From Tsukamurella sp. PLM1 (GTDB lineage Bacteria > Actinomycetota > Actinomycetes > Mycobacteriales > Mycobacteriaceae), in the NCBI RefSeq assembly GCF_023168325.1, contig NZ_AP025688.1, forward strand, positions 3,162,001 to 3,226,000: a DNA stretch of 64,000 bases, in the 5' to 3' direction. Each line of letters begins with the position of its first letter. Within the stretch, counting starts at the first letter, position 1. A model generated the notes under the pieces. That model was not told the origin of the DNA, ran no database searches, and was given only the letters and a program-made list of their open reading frames with translations. Both the position numbers and the translations under genes were made by a program. This document shows positions 26,886 through 35,155 of the stretch, piece by piece.

Positions 26886-28142
26886 TCAGAAGTACGTCGA
26901 GATCAGGTCGACGACACGGGGGTTCTCCGAGTCGTCCGCCACCACGGGGATGACCCGCCACTTGTCGAACACCGTGCACGGGTGGCTCAGCCCCACGCGC
27001 ACCACGTCGCCGACCACCAACGGATCATCGGACTGCAGGCGCAGGAACGCGTGCTGATCGTTCACCGCGGAGATCGTCGCGTGGATCGGCCGGGACGCTT
27101 CCCCGAGACCCGTTGCCGCGACCTGCGGTTCGGGCAGCCCCTCGTCGAACGACACATCGCGCCGGCCGATATCGAGGAGGGCCAGGCCGGGCTCGGGACG
27201 AGAGATCACGCGGGCCCACACGTGCATCGCCGACGTCAACTGCGGCGCGTCGCTCTCGCGACCCGACGGCGTGATCCCGCGGTAGAAGCCGTCGTCGTGG
27301 ATGATGTACGCGCCTGAGCGGACCACGACCCGCGCGTCGTCGATGTCACCGAGAACCGCCGCGACCCGGTCGAAGTAGGCGCTGCCGCCGGCGGAGACGA
27401 CGATCCGCCCCTCGGGGTAAAGGGGACGCAGCCGCGCGTGCAGGTCCTTCAGGCTACGCAGGTAGTCGTCCACTGTGCCGAGCGACTCGGCCGACGTGTC
27501 GTGCGCGAAGGCACCCTCGTACCCGGTGACGCCGCCGAGCCGGAGCCGGCCGGAGGCCGCCACGCGTTCGCCGAGCGCGTACCCCTCAGCGACGGTGCGC
27601 GCCCCGGTGCGGCCGCCCGGGCCGCCCAGCTCGACGAGGACGGTGAGCTGCCGGGTCGCGCCCGCGAGGCCGCGTTCCAGTGCGTCGACGGTGCCGAGCC
27701 CGTCCGCCCAGACCGTGACCTCGAGATCCGGATCCGCGTCCAGGGCCTCCCCCAGCCACTGCAGGCCCGCCGGGTCGGCGATCGCGTTGGCGACGTGCAG
27801 GTTCTGGAACCCGGCCGCCACAGCGACCTGCAGCTGCGGCAGGTTGGCGACCGTGATGGCCGTGGATCCCGCGTCCAGCTGCTCCCGCCACAGCTGCGGC
27901 GCCATCGTGGTCTTGCCGTGCGGCTCCAGGTCGAAGCCGTGGGCGGCGATCCACCGGGCGAACTCCGCGATGTTGCGATCCATCGCCGCACGGTCGAGCA
28001 CGAGCACCGGGGTGGACAGGTCGGACAGGCGCGGCCCACGGGCGAGGAAGTCGGCCGTCTTCATGCCATTAGCCCACGCCGGCACCGCCTTGTCGGCCAG
28101 ACTCAGCACAGCCGGTCGCGCGTCGATCCCGTCGGCCATCAT
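26886..28142 (-). CDS. PLP enzyme of the D-threonine aldolase / D-serine dehydratase (DSD1) fold
   Basis: 418 residues from ATG 28142 behind GGGGAG. The alanine-racemase-type barrel carries the PLP Lys in EPHGKTTMAPQLW (about residue 74). The C-terminal domain ends with SHPCTVFDKW, the His-x-Cys zinc pair of D-serine dehydratase/D-threonine aldolase enzymes. Such enzymes eliminate water and ammonia from a D-beta-hydroxy amino acid. D-glucosaminate is such a compound (2-amino, 3-hydroxy, D at C2); deamination would give 2-keto-3-deoxygluconate, the substrate of the divergently encoded kinase. Confidence 0.88.
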   Translation of the reverse strand: MMADGIDARPAVLSLADKAVPAWANGMKTADFLARGPRLSDLSTPVLVLDRAAMDRNIAEFARWIAAHGFDLEPHGKTTMAPQLWREQLDAGSTAITVANLPQLQVAVAAGFQNLHVANAIADPAGLQWLGEALDADPDLEVTVWADGLGTVDALERGLAGATRQLTVLVELGGPGGRTGARTVAEGYALGERVAASGRLRLGGVTGYEGAFAHDTSAESLGTVDDYLRSLKDLHARLRPLYPEGRIVVSAGGSAYFDRVAAVLGDIDDARVVVRSGAYIIHDDGFYRGITPSGRESDAPQLTSAMHVWARVISRPEPGLALLDIGRRDVSFDEGLPEPQVAATGLGEASRPIHATISAVNDQHAFLRLQSDDPLVVGDVVRVGLSHPCTVFDKWRVIPVVADDSENPRVVDLISTYF

Positions 28143-28160
28143 GCTCCCCAATCTGCTACG

Positions 28161-28200
28161 TTGCACATGTTGCAATCCGTGTTGCGTGATTCGTATCACA
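28161..28200. promoter_or_regulatory. Divergent operator: IclR-type inverted repeat and CRP-like box
   Basis: TTGCA-CATGT-TGCAA (28161-28175) is an inverted repeat suited to an IclR dimer. It is followed by CGTGA-TTCGTA-TCACA (28185-28200), which matches the CRP/GlxR consensus TGTGA-N6-TCACA at nine of ten fixed positions. Both lie between the divergent catabolic operons. Confidence 0.55.
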
Positions 28201-28258
28201 GACGGTAGCATCGAGACGAGCACCTGCACAACCACCTGACTTCGAAAGGCGCGAGACG

Positions 28259-29290
28259 GTGACGAACCCTTGGATCGCGTGCCTCGGCGAGCCGCTGGCA
28301 CTGGTATCGGCGGCCGACCTCGACGCACCTGCGCCGCCGATGCACGCGGGAGGGGCGGAGGCGAACGTCGCGTCCGGCGTCGCCACCCTCGGCACGTCGA
28401 CCGCGTTCCTCAGCCGCGTGGGGGGCGACGCGGAGGGCGCGCGGATCCTTGCCCACCTGCGCGCACACGGGGTCGACGTCGCGGCCGTCGAGACGGACCC
28501 GGCCGGATTCACGGGCCGGTACGCCAAGACCGAGGGCGTGGATGCGGACGGCGAGCCCGTGACCGCCAGCACCTACCGCCGCGCGGGCTCCGCGGCCGCG
28601 GCGATGGGCACGGACTTCCTCGCCCACCCGGCCGTCGCCGCCGCGCTGCAGCGGGCCGCGATCGTGCACACCTCCGGCATCACGCCCGCACTGTCACCGT
28701 CGTGCGCAGAACTGGCACTGGCGCTGCTGCGGGACCGCACAGGCATCGCCGGCACCGTCACGTTCGACGTGAACTGGCGCGAACAGCTCTGGCCCGGAGG
28801 CGATCCCGCGTTCGTAATCCGGCTCGCCCGATACGCCGACGTGGTCCTCGTCGGCTCCGACGAGGCGGAGCGGGTCCTCGGCACGGGCGACCCGGCCGCG
28901 GTCCGAGCCCTGCTGCCCGAGCCGCGGACCGTCGTCGTCAAAGACGGTGCGCTGCGCGCCGTCGCCGTCTCGCGCGCGGGCGAGCAGGTGTCGGTCCCGG
29001 CCCTGTCGGTCGAGGTCGTGGAGCCCGTGGGCGCTGGCGACTCGTTCGCCGCCGGATTCCTGCACGGCCTCGCGCACGACGAGGACGTGCGCACCTGCCT
29101 GCGCCGCGGCCACGCCGGCGCCGCCGCCACCCTGACGGTGCGCGCCGACTTCGCCACCCTGCCGCCCGCGGCCATGACCGCCCTGCTGACCTGCACCGAT
29201 GAGCAGTGGGCGACGGCGTACGTCGGCACGGGCGGAGTCCAGGTCGGCGGCGAGACGTACCCGGCACCGCGCGAGAGCGGGGCGGCATGA
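28259..29290 (+). CDS. 2-keto-3-deoxygluconate (KDG) kinase-like PfkB sugar kinase
   Basis: 343 residues from GTG 28259. The PfkB/ribokinase fold shows the N-terminal GGAEANVASGVATLG, glycine-rich SRVGGDAEGARIL, and the C-terminal ATP/catalytic motif PVGAGDSFAAGFLHG (about residue 255). RYAKTEGVDADGEP and the position of VNWREQLWP are like KDG kinases. It phosphorylates 2-keto-3-deoxygluconate to KDPG for the aldolase at 24639. It is first gene of the plus-strand operon, overlapping IclR by four bases. Confidence 0.87.
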   Translation: MTNPWIACLGEPLALVSAADLDAPAPPMHAGGAEANVASGVATLGTSTAFLSRVGGDAEGARILAHLRAHGVDVAAVETDPAGFTGRYAKTEGVDADGEPVTASTYRRAGSAAAAMGTDFLAHPAVAAALQRAAIVHTSGITPALSPSCAELALALLRDRTGIAGTVTFDVNWREQLWPGGDPAFVIRLARYADVVLVGSDEAERVLGTGDPAAVRALLPEPRTVVVKDGALRAVAVSRAGEQVSVPALSVEVVEPVGAGDSFAAGFLHGLAHDEDVRTCLRRGHAGAAATLTVRADFATLPPAAMTALLTCTDEQWATAYVGTGGVQVGGETYPAPRESGAA

Positions 29291-30033
29291 GCCAGAGCCT
29301 GACCCGAGCCCTCGAGATCCTGCGCCTGCTCGGAGAGGCACCCGCGTCGCTCGACGAGCTCGCCGACGAGCTCGGCGTGCACAAGACCACTGTGCTGCGC
29401 CTGCTGCGGCCGCTCGTCGACGCCCGGTTCGCGTATCACGACGAGGCTCACCGCTACCACCTCGGATCGCGCGTGTTCGACCTCGCCGCCCGCGCTGCCG
29501 AGCAGCGCGGGATCCGCGAGGTCGCGTCGCCGCACCTGATCGCGTTCAACCGCGAGTACGGGCGCACCACCCACCTCGCGGCGCGTGAGGGCGACGCCGT
29601 CGTCTACATCGACAAGCTCGAGTCGCGCGACCTCATCCGGATGTACTCGCGCATCGGCATGGAGGTCAACCTGAACTCCAGCGCCGTCGGCAAGCTCATC
29701 CTGTCGACGCTGCCGGACGACGAGCTCCGAAGGTTCGTCGAGGGCATGGATTTCACCCGCCGCACGCCGAACACCATCGTCACAGCCGAGGCGTACCTGG
29801 CCGAGATCGACCGCGTGCGCGCGCAGGACTGGGCCGCGGACCGCGAGGAGAACGAGCCCACCATCAACTGCATCGGCGCACCCGTACGCGACGCCTCGGG
29901 CACCGTCGTCGCCGCGGTGTCCGTGTCCGTCCCGGACGTCGTGCTGCCGTTCGACGAGTTGCTCGACCTGCTCGAGCCGCTGCGCGCGACATGCGCGGCC
30001 ATCTCCGCCGACTGCGGGTACCGCCCGCGGTAG
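29287..30033 (+). CDS. IclR-family transcriptional regulator
   Basis: 248 residues. The N-terminal winged helix-turn-helix (SLDELADELGVHKTTVLRLLRPL) spans about residues 18-42. The C-terminal effector domain contains VNLNSSAVGKLIL and CIGAPVRDASGTVVAAVSVSVP. The ATGA overlap with the kinase gene indicates co-translation. It is the pathway-specific regulator of the divergent operons; the ligand is likely KDG or a related sugar acid. Confidence 0.92.
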   Translation: MSQSLTRALEILRLLGEAPASLDELADELGVHKTTVLRLLRPLVDARFAYHDEAHRYHLGSRVFDLAARAAEQRGIREVASPHLIAFNREYGRTTHLAAREGDAVVYIDKLESRDLIRMYSRIGMEVNLNSSAVGKLILSTLPDDELRRFVEGMDFTRRTPNTIVTAEAYLAEIDRVRAQDWAADREENEPTINCIGAPVRDASGTVVAAVSVSVPDVVLPFDELLDLLEPLRATCAAISADCGYRPR

Positions 30034-30087
30034 AAGACCTCCCGGACACCCCGGGTGACCGAAGAAACAACAGATCAAGGAGTCCCC

Positions 30088-30491
30088 ATGACCGCCACCG
30101 CTGTCTCGACCACCGACGCCCCCGCCCCCGCGCACTTCTTCAGCCAGGGCGTGCGGCGCGGCAACTTGCTGCAGGTCTCGGGCCAGGCCCCATGGACCCG
30201 GCCACCAACCAGTACATCGCCGCGGGCGACGTCAAGGAGCAGACCCGGCGCACGCTGGAGAACGTCAAGGCGATCCTCGAGGCCGGCGGCGCGTCGGTCG
30301 CGGATGTCCTGATGTTCCGCGTGTACCTCACCACGCGCGACGACTTCGCGCCGATGAACGAGGTCTACGGCGCGTTCATCGCCGAGAACGTCCCCGAGGG
30401 CGCCGCGCTCCCCTGCCGCACCACCGTGTTCGTCGACCTCCCGCACGAGGTGATGCTGGTGGAGATCGACGCGCTCGCCGTCCTGGACTGA
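30088..30491 (+). CDS. RidA-family enamine/imine deaminase, frameshifted
   Basis: It starts at ATG 30088 behind AAGGAG. The N-terminal part reads HFFSQGVRRGNLLQVSGQ; one missing G at 30191 restores GPMDPATNQYIAAGDVKEQT. The key Arg is in LPCRTTVFVDLP and the closing Glu in VMLVEIDALAVLD. About 134 residues. RidA proteins hydrolyse reactive enamines released by PLP dehydratases, which fits the PLP enzyme encoded at 26886. Confidence 0.87.
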
Positions 30492-30596
30492 GCCGAGCCT
30501 CGCGCCGACGGCGGGCATTTCCGGCGTCGCGCGGGCGAACCGGGTGTCGGGCCGCCGCCGTCCGGGCAGGACGGGTGTCTGGCCGCCCGGTCGTGC

Positions 30597-30722
30597 GCAG
30601 AACGGGTGCCTGAGCCGCCGGCACACGGGCAGAACCGGTGCCCGAGCCATCACGCACCCGTTCTGCCCGTAGACACCCGGCATGCAGGGTGTCCGTGCGC
30701 ATTTCGGGTGTTCCAAGTGCCG
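30597..30722. repeat. 126-bp hairpin repeat, copy A
   Basis: It is about 88% identical by eye to copy B at 30762-30887. It contains the inverted pair ACGGGCAGAACCGGTG / CACCCGTTCTGCCCGT with one mismatch in the stem. Confidence 0.8.
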
Positions 30723-30761
30723 CTTGTGTGTATTCCGGCTGCCTGAGCCTTTCAGCACCGT

Positions 30762-30887
30762 GCAGAACGGGTGCCTGAGCCGCCATCGCACGGGCAGAAC
30801 GGGTGCCCGAGCCGTCACACACCCGTTCTGCCCGTAGACACCCTGCACGCAGGGTGTCCACGCGCATTTCGGCTGTTCCAGGTGCCG
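30762..30887. repeat. 126-bp hairpin repeat, copy B
   Basis: A direct repeat of copy A. Its core is a perfect 16-bp stem, ACGGGCAGAACGGGTG (30790-30805) and CACCCGTTCTGCCCGT (30820-30835), with a 14-base loop. It may act as a terminator or as a REP-like mobile extragenic element. Confidence 0.8.
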
Positions 30888-30987
30888 GGTGCCGGGTGCC
30901 GGGTGCGAGCATTTCCGGTGTCGCGCAGACCGATCCGGTGCAGTACCGCCACCGCCGGGCAGAACGGGCCCTGCATGGAGCACCCCT

Positions 30988-31021
30988 ATTGAAACATGCA
31001 TAAGTTGCAATGTATTGTTTC
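30988..31021. promoter_or_regulatory. Candidate operator of the CDF gene
   Basis: A+T-rich stretch with TTGCAATGTATTG and the pair GAAACA (30991-30996) / TGTTTC (31017-31022). TGCATAAGTTGCA lies inside. It ends about 25 bases before the CDF start codon and resembles the placement of metal-sensor (ArsR/SmtB) sites. Confidence 0.35.
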
Positions 31022-31047
31022 TTCGGGATTACCGACAGGAGGCACGC

Positions 31048-32015
31048 ATGGGTGGGCACGACCACGGCACCGGAGGCCACGCCGGGCACGATCACGGAGT
31101 GAGCGCGGACGCCGACAAGCGCTGGCTGAGCATCGCGCTGGCGCTGCTCGTGGCCTTCATGGTCATCGAGGTCACGATCGGCGTCATCGCGAGTTCGCTC
31201 GCCCTGATCACGGATGCCGCGCACATGCTCACGGACGCGGCGGCGATCGTGCTCGCCCTCATCGCGATCCGCATCTCCGCCAGGCCCGCGCGCGGCGGCT
31301 ACACCTGGGGTCTCAAGCGTGTGGAGATCCTCTCCGCCCAGGCCAACGGCATCACACTACTCCTCCTCGCGGCGTTCTTCGTGTACGAGGGAGTCGCCCG
31401 GCTGATCACTCCCCCGAGGTGGACGGCCCGCTGGTGTTCTTCACCGCCCTCGCCGGCTGCGCCGTGAACCTCGCGGCCACCTGGGCGATCCGCCGCGCGA
31501 ACCGCACCAGCCTCAACGTCGAGGGCGCGTACCAGCACATCCTCAACGATCTGTACGCATTCATCGCCACCGCCATCGCGGGCGCCGTCATCTGGGCCAC
31601 GGGCTGGGGGCGGGCGGATGCGATCGCCGCACTGGTGGTCGCGGCGCTCATGCTCAAGGCGGGTTGGGGCCTGGTGAAGGCGTCGGGCCGGGTGTTCCTC
31701 GAGGCCGCGCCCGAGGGCATCGCCCCGGCCGCAGTGGGGCGCGACGTGGCCGCGGTCCCGTCGGTCGTCGAGGTGCACGACCTGCACATCTGGGAGATCA
31801 CCTCAGGCCAACCCGCGCTCTCGGCTCACGTCCTCGTCGCCACCGAGGCGGAGTGCCACGGCGTCCGCGCGCAGATCAGCGGCATGCTGCACGCCGAGTA
31901 CGGCATCGACCATGCGACGCTGCAGGTGGATCACGCCGGCGCCGAGGAACACTGCAGCGAACCGCACGGCGAGGCGTACCCCGGTCAGGCCCCGCTGAAG
32001 GGCGGCACCACGTAG
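31048..32015 (+). CDS. Cation diffusion facilitator (Zn/Co/Ni efflux), frameshifted
   Basis: ATG 31048 follows ACAGGAGG. A His-rich N-terminus (HDHGTGGHAGHDHG) precedes six membrane segments. Metal-site motifs are ALITDAAHMLTDA (helix 2) and HILNDLYAF (helix 5), the HxxxD type of zinc transporters. The frame breaks at CCCCCGAGG near 31420, where one G is missing. The cytoplasmic C-terminal domain includes VVEVHDLHIWEITSGQPALSAHV. The total is about 322 residues. It exports divalent metal by proton exchange. Confidence 0.9.
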
Positions 32016-32931
32016 CACGGCACCGGTCGCGGATGGCGCGGGTCGAGCGCGTTCAGCACCATGTACGCCGCGCGGCGTGAGCCCGCGATCGCCAGGTGGT
32101 CGGAGAGGTCCGGCCGCACGTGTCCTGTACGACGATGTTGGTCACCGTGGTTCCCGGCGGGCCCTCCAGTTGCCCGCTGGTGTACGGCAGCACCAGCTCG
32201 TCGTAGCGGGTGGAGATGTTGGTGTACTCGACGCCGCGCGCGTAGGGCGTGCCGCCGGCCCAGACCCGGTCGAGGAAGCGCGACCCCGGCAGCATGTCGC
32301 CGATCGACTCGAAGACCGGGAAGTACGGGTCGCGGACGCCCAGACCGCGGACGAAGACCGAAGCCGCGCGCCCCAGGTCACCACCCGTGCCGCGCCACAG
32401 CGGTGCGAGGGAGACGTACTTGCCGACCGTCGACGCTCCGCCGAGGTTCTTGACGTAGTACGACGGCATCAGCGTGCCCTGCGAGTGGCCGACCAGGTCG
32501 ACCTTCCGCGCGCCGGTTGCCTCCAGAACGCGTTCCACGAATGTCTTCAGTTGCTCGGCGCTCGACACCAGCGGCCGCGTCCCGCCGATCTGGTTCACCG
32601 GCCAGGGCGCACCCGGGAGTGCGCCGTAGGTGAAGCTGAATACGCAGTAGCCGTTGTTCTTGAGCAACGGGGCGTAGGCACCCCAGTTCGTCTGCGCGCC
32701 GCCGCCCGTGCCGTGCACCAGCACGACCGGGGCGGGGTGGCGCGCCGTCGGCCTGCAGGAATAGTCATTGGATCCGGGCAGTGCGCCGTTCGGATTCGAC
32801 AGTTCCGACGCGATGCCGGCGAAGAAGTTGAAGTTCTCGGGCAGTGGCGCCGCGTCCGACGGTGCCGCGCTCACCAGCGCGGCCACCGCCGCGACGGCGA
32901 GTCCGTGAATCAATGTGCGCAATCCGGTCAC
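31985..32931 (-). CDS. Secreted lipase/esterase (alpha/beta hydrolase), frameshifted
   Basis: GTG 32931 begins a signal peptide (LIHGLAVAAVAALVSAAPSDA). The lipase core has VVLVHGTGGGAQTNW (oxyanion loop), the nucleophile elbow VGHSQGTLMP (about residue 140), and the C-terminal VQDTCGPDLSDHLAIAGS with the catalytic His after repairing one missing G near 32110. The repaired frame ends YVVPPFSGA at TGA 31987-31985, 31 bases inside the convergent CDF gene. About 316 residues. A cutinase-like triacylglycerol lipase of the extracellular type. Confidence 0.87.
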
Positions 32932-32987
32932 GCTGTCGAACGCTAGCCGACCCGCCCCGATCGCGATGCGAACTTGTAGAACAAGTT

Positions 32988-33755
32988 CTATACGTCTCGA
33001 CGGTGGAAAGCCGCTGCGCCCACGCCGAACAGAACGACGGCCCACACGCCGACCACCGCGATGCTCGACCACGCGCTTGGCCCCGCGAGGGCACCGAGCC
33101 CGTTGGACGCGGCGTTCTGCGCGTTCGCGAACAGCAGCACCCGGCGCAGCGAGGCGCCGAGTTCCTCCCCCGCGAACAACGACAGGTTCTCGATGCCGCC
33201 CGCCCACACCAGGATCACCGCGAGGGCGAGCGCGCCGCCGCGCAGCAGCGCGCCCAGGCCCACGGCGATCAGCACCGACAGCCCCACGATCGCGGGCACC
33301 ACCACGAGCGGCGCGAGGTCGCCGGACAATCCGAGCTCCCCGGTCGCCCCGCGTGCAGCGGCCTTGAACACGTACGTTGCCGCGATCACCAGGAGCATCG
33401 ACCACACGGCGGCCACAACGCCGTTGACCAGCGCCTTCGCCGCGAGGACGGTCGATCGCCGCGGGGTGGCCGTGAGCGTGACTTCGATCAGACCCGTGCG
33501 GTACTCGTCGGTGACGGCGAGCGCTGCGATCACCATGAGGATCATCGTGCCGATCGCCGGCACTCCCTGCCCCCCGACGATGCCGCCGATCGCCATCCAG
33601 TTGTCGGCGAAGGTCGGCACGTCCGCCGCCGGGCGGCGCGTCAGCCCGAACAGCGCGGCGTACCCGAGCGCGACGACCACGGTGGCGACCGCCCCGCCGC
33701 GCACCGCGCGACTCGTCGCCAGTTTGATCGCTTCGGACCGCATCGCCCCGATCAC
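32988..33755 (-). CDS. ABC-2 type transporter permease
   Basis: 255 residues from GTG 33755, which overlaps the ATPase stop as GTGA. Six membrane segments are visible, and EYRTGLIEVTLTATPRRSTVLAAK marks the first cytoplasmic loop of ABC-2 exporters (here split over 20 residues). It forms an exporter with the 33752 ATPase. The substrate is unknown. Confidence 0.87.
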   Translation of the reverse strand: MIGAMRSEAIKLATSRAVRGGAVATVVVALGYAALFGLTRRPAADVPTFADNWMAIGGIVGGQGVPAIGTMILMVIAALAVTDEYRTGLIEVTLTATPRRSTVLAAKALVNGVVAAVWSMLLVIAATYVFKAAARGATGELGLSGDLAPLVVVPAIVGLSVLIAVGLGALLRGGALALAVILVWAGGIENLSLFAGEELGASLRRVLLFANAQNAASNGLGALAGPSAWSSIAVVGVWAVVLFGVGAAAFHRRDV

Positions 33756-34510
33756 GCCGCGCCGCCCCACGACGAACAACCGCGGAACGCGGTCACCGGA
33801 TCGGTCAGCGCGAAGTAGGCGTCCTCGAGGGTGCCGGCACCGACGAACTCGTCGAACGGCGAGTCCGCCAGCACCTTCCCGCCGCCGAGCACGATGACGT
33901 GGCCGGTGAACTTGGCGGCCTCCGCCAGCACATGGCTCGCGATCAGGACGGTGCGCCCCTCGTCGGCGAGGTCGCGCAGCAGGCCGCCGATCCACCGGAT
34001 CCCCTCGGGGTCGAGACCGTTGGTCGGTTCGTCGAGGAGCAGGATCGGAGGGTCTCCGAGCAGCGCGGCCGCCACCCCGAGGCGCTGCTGCATGCCCTGC
34101 GAGTACGTCCCCACCCGACACCCGGCGACCCCGTCGAGCCCGACCATACCCAGGACGTCGTCGACCCGACGCCGCGCGACGCCGCTCGCGGCGGCCATGG
34201 CGCGCAGGTGGTCGCGCGCGGACCGCCCGGGCGCGGGGCGCTGCGTCTCGAGCAGCGATCCGACGGTGCGGATCGGGTCGGAGAGGTCGCGGTACGCGCG
34301 CCCGGCGACGGTCACGGTGCCCGATGTGGGTCGGATGAGGCCCAGCGCGGCTTTGAAGGTGGTGGTCTTGCCCGCGCCGTTCGGCCCGAACACACCGGTC
34401 ACCACGCCCGGCCGGGTCGCGAACGACACGTCGTCGAGCGTGGTGACGGCATCGAACCGCTTGGTCAGCCCCGTTGCGACGATGCGAGGGCGGTCAAGGG
34501 ATTCGGCCAC
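33752..34510 (-). CDS. ABC transporter ATP-binding protein
   Basis: 252 residues. Walker A is GPNGAGKTT (about residue 42), the Q-loop SLLETQ, signature YSQGMQQRL (about 138), Walker B ILLLDEPTNGLD and switch His IASHVLAE. Its GTG start overlaps the stop of the MTB12-like gene by one base, so the three genes form one translationally coupled operon. Exporter class (DrrA/CcmA-like). Confidence 0.93.
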   Translation of the reverse strand: MAESLDRPRIVATGLTKRFDAVTTLDDVSFATRPGVVTGVFGPNGAGKTTTFKAALGLIRPTSGTVTVAGRAYRDLSDPIRTVGSLLETQRPAPGRSARDHLRAMAAASGVARRRVDDVLGMVGLDGVAGCRVGTYSQGMQQRLGVAAALLGDPPILLLDEPTNGLDPEGIRWIGGLLRDLADEGRTVLIASHVLAEAAKFTGHVIVLGGGKVLADSPFDEFVGAGTLEDAYFALTDPVTAFRGCSSWGGAA

Positions 34511-34953
34511 TAGCAGGTGGTGCGGAACTCAGCGGCCAGGTTGCAGACGGTGCCCTTGGTGAGCTTCCACGAGTCGCCGACCGCCACCCAGTGCAGCGGC
34601 CAGGTCTTGGTCTGGCCGGTGGTGCGCAGGCTCACGGCGAGCGTGGCGTTGGTGTTGCCACCGCTCGTCGACGCCCCCTGCACCTGATACGGGTTGAACG
34701 CCCACTGGAAGGTGTCCCACAGTGCGGAGATGTTGTTCGCGCCGGTGAGAGCGCTGGGGTCCGCGAGCTCCGCCGTGCGGGTGGAGACCGGAAGGGCGCG
34801 ATTCATGACGATCTGCAGCTTGGCCTGCAGCTGGGACGCCGACGGTGCCGCGGGCGCGGCCTGCGCAGCGCCTGTACCCATCAGCTGAGCGGACGCCGCC
34901 ATCGCGACGACGGCGGTGCCGGCGGCGACGCGCCGAATAATTCCGTGAGCCAT
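34510..34953 (-). CDS. MTB12-like low-molecular-weight secreted antigen
   Basis: 147 residues from ATG 34953 (a GTG lies one codon earlier). The signal peptide is IRRVAAGTAVVAMAASAQLM with cleavage near AAQAAP. The mature part (LQIVMNRALPVSTRTAELAD ... WPLHWVAVGDSWKLTKGTVC) matches the fold of M. tuberculosis MTB12/CFP-2 (Rv2376c), ending FRTTC. Two Cys near the C-terminus may pair. Its coupling to an ABC exporter is unusual for this family. Confidence 0.82.
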   Translation of the reverse strand: MAHGIIRRVAAGTAVVAMAASAQLMGTGAAQAAPAAPSASQLQAKLQIVMNRALPVSTRTAELADPSALTGANNISALWDTFQWAFNPYQVQGASTSGGNTNATLAVSLRTTGQTKTWPLHWVAVGDSWKLTKGTVCNLAAEFRTTC

Positions 34954-34964
34954 CACAACCTCTT

Positions 34965-34983
34965 TCTGGATTGGCTAACCTAA
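34965..34983 (-). promoter_or_regulatory. Candidate iron (IdeR/DtxR) half-box
   Basis: On the minus strand TTAGGTTAGCCAATCCAGA agrees with the IdeR consensus at about 14 of 19 positions; the left half TTAGGTTAG is perfect and the right half is weak. It lies 12 bases upstream of the MTB12-like start. Confidence 0.35.
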
Positions 34984-35117
34984 TTTAGGGTGACCATAGC
35001 CCAGAGGTTCACCGATGACAAGATCAGGCAACGGTCGAAGATCGGACACGGCACCGGCGGGCGACACGCCGGTGGATCAGCGCCGGTTCCGTATCCGATT
35101 CCTCGGCGCCGGAAACG

Positions 35118-35149
35118 AAAGCGCCCCCGGCCTGTGACCGGGGGCGCTT
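35118..35149 (-). terminator. Terminator of the tmRNA gene
   Basis: Stem AAGCGCCCCCGG / CCGGGGGCGCTT with a seven-base loop, directly downstream of the tmRNA 3' end on the minus strand. Confidence 0.8.
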
Positions 35150-35155
35150 CACCAG

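Larger units (their letters stand above)
30492..31047. other. Repeat-rich intergenic region
   Basis: 556 bp without a supported gene. The motif GCAGAACGGG, or its complement, occurs about eight times. The two 126-bp repeats listed separately fill most of it, followed by a (GGTGCCG) run at 30881-30906 and the CDF promoter. Confidence 0.7.

Noticed and set aside
30055..30312. Truncated ridA as a pseudogene
   Set aside because: The remaining RidA sequence continues perfectly in the next frame after one missing G, matching the window-wide error pattern.
30597..30887. CRISPR array
   Set aside because: Only two 126-bp units with internal hairpins; no short regular repeats or unique spacers of constant length, and no cas genes.
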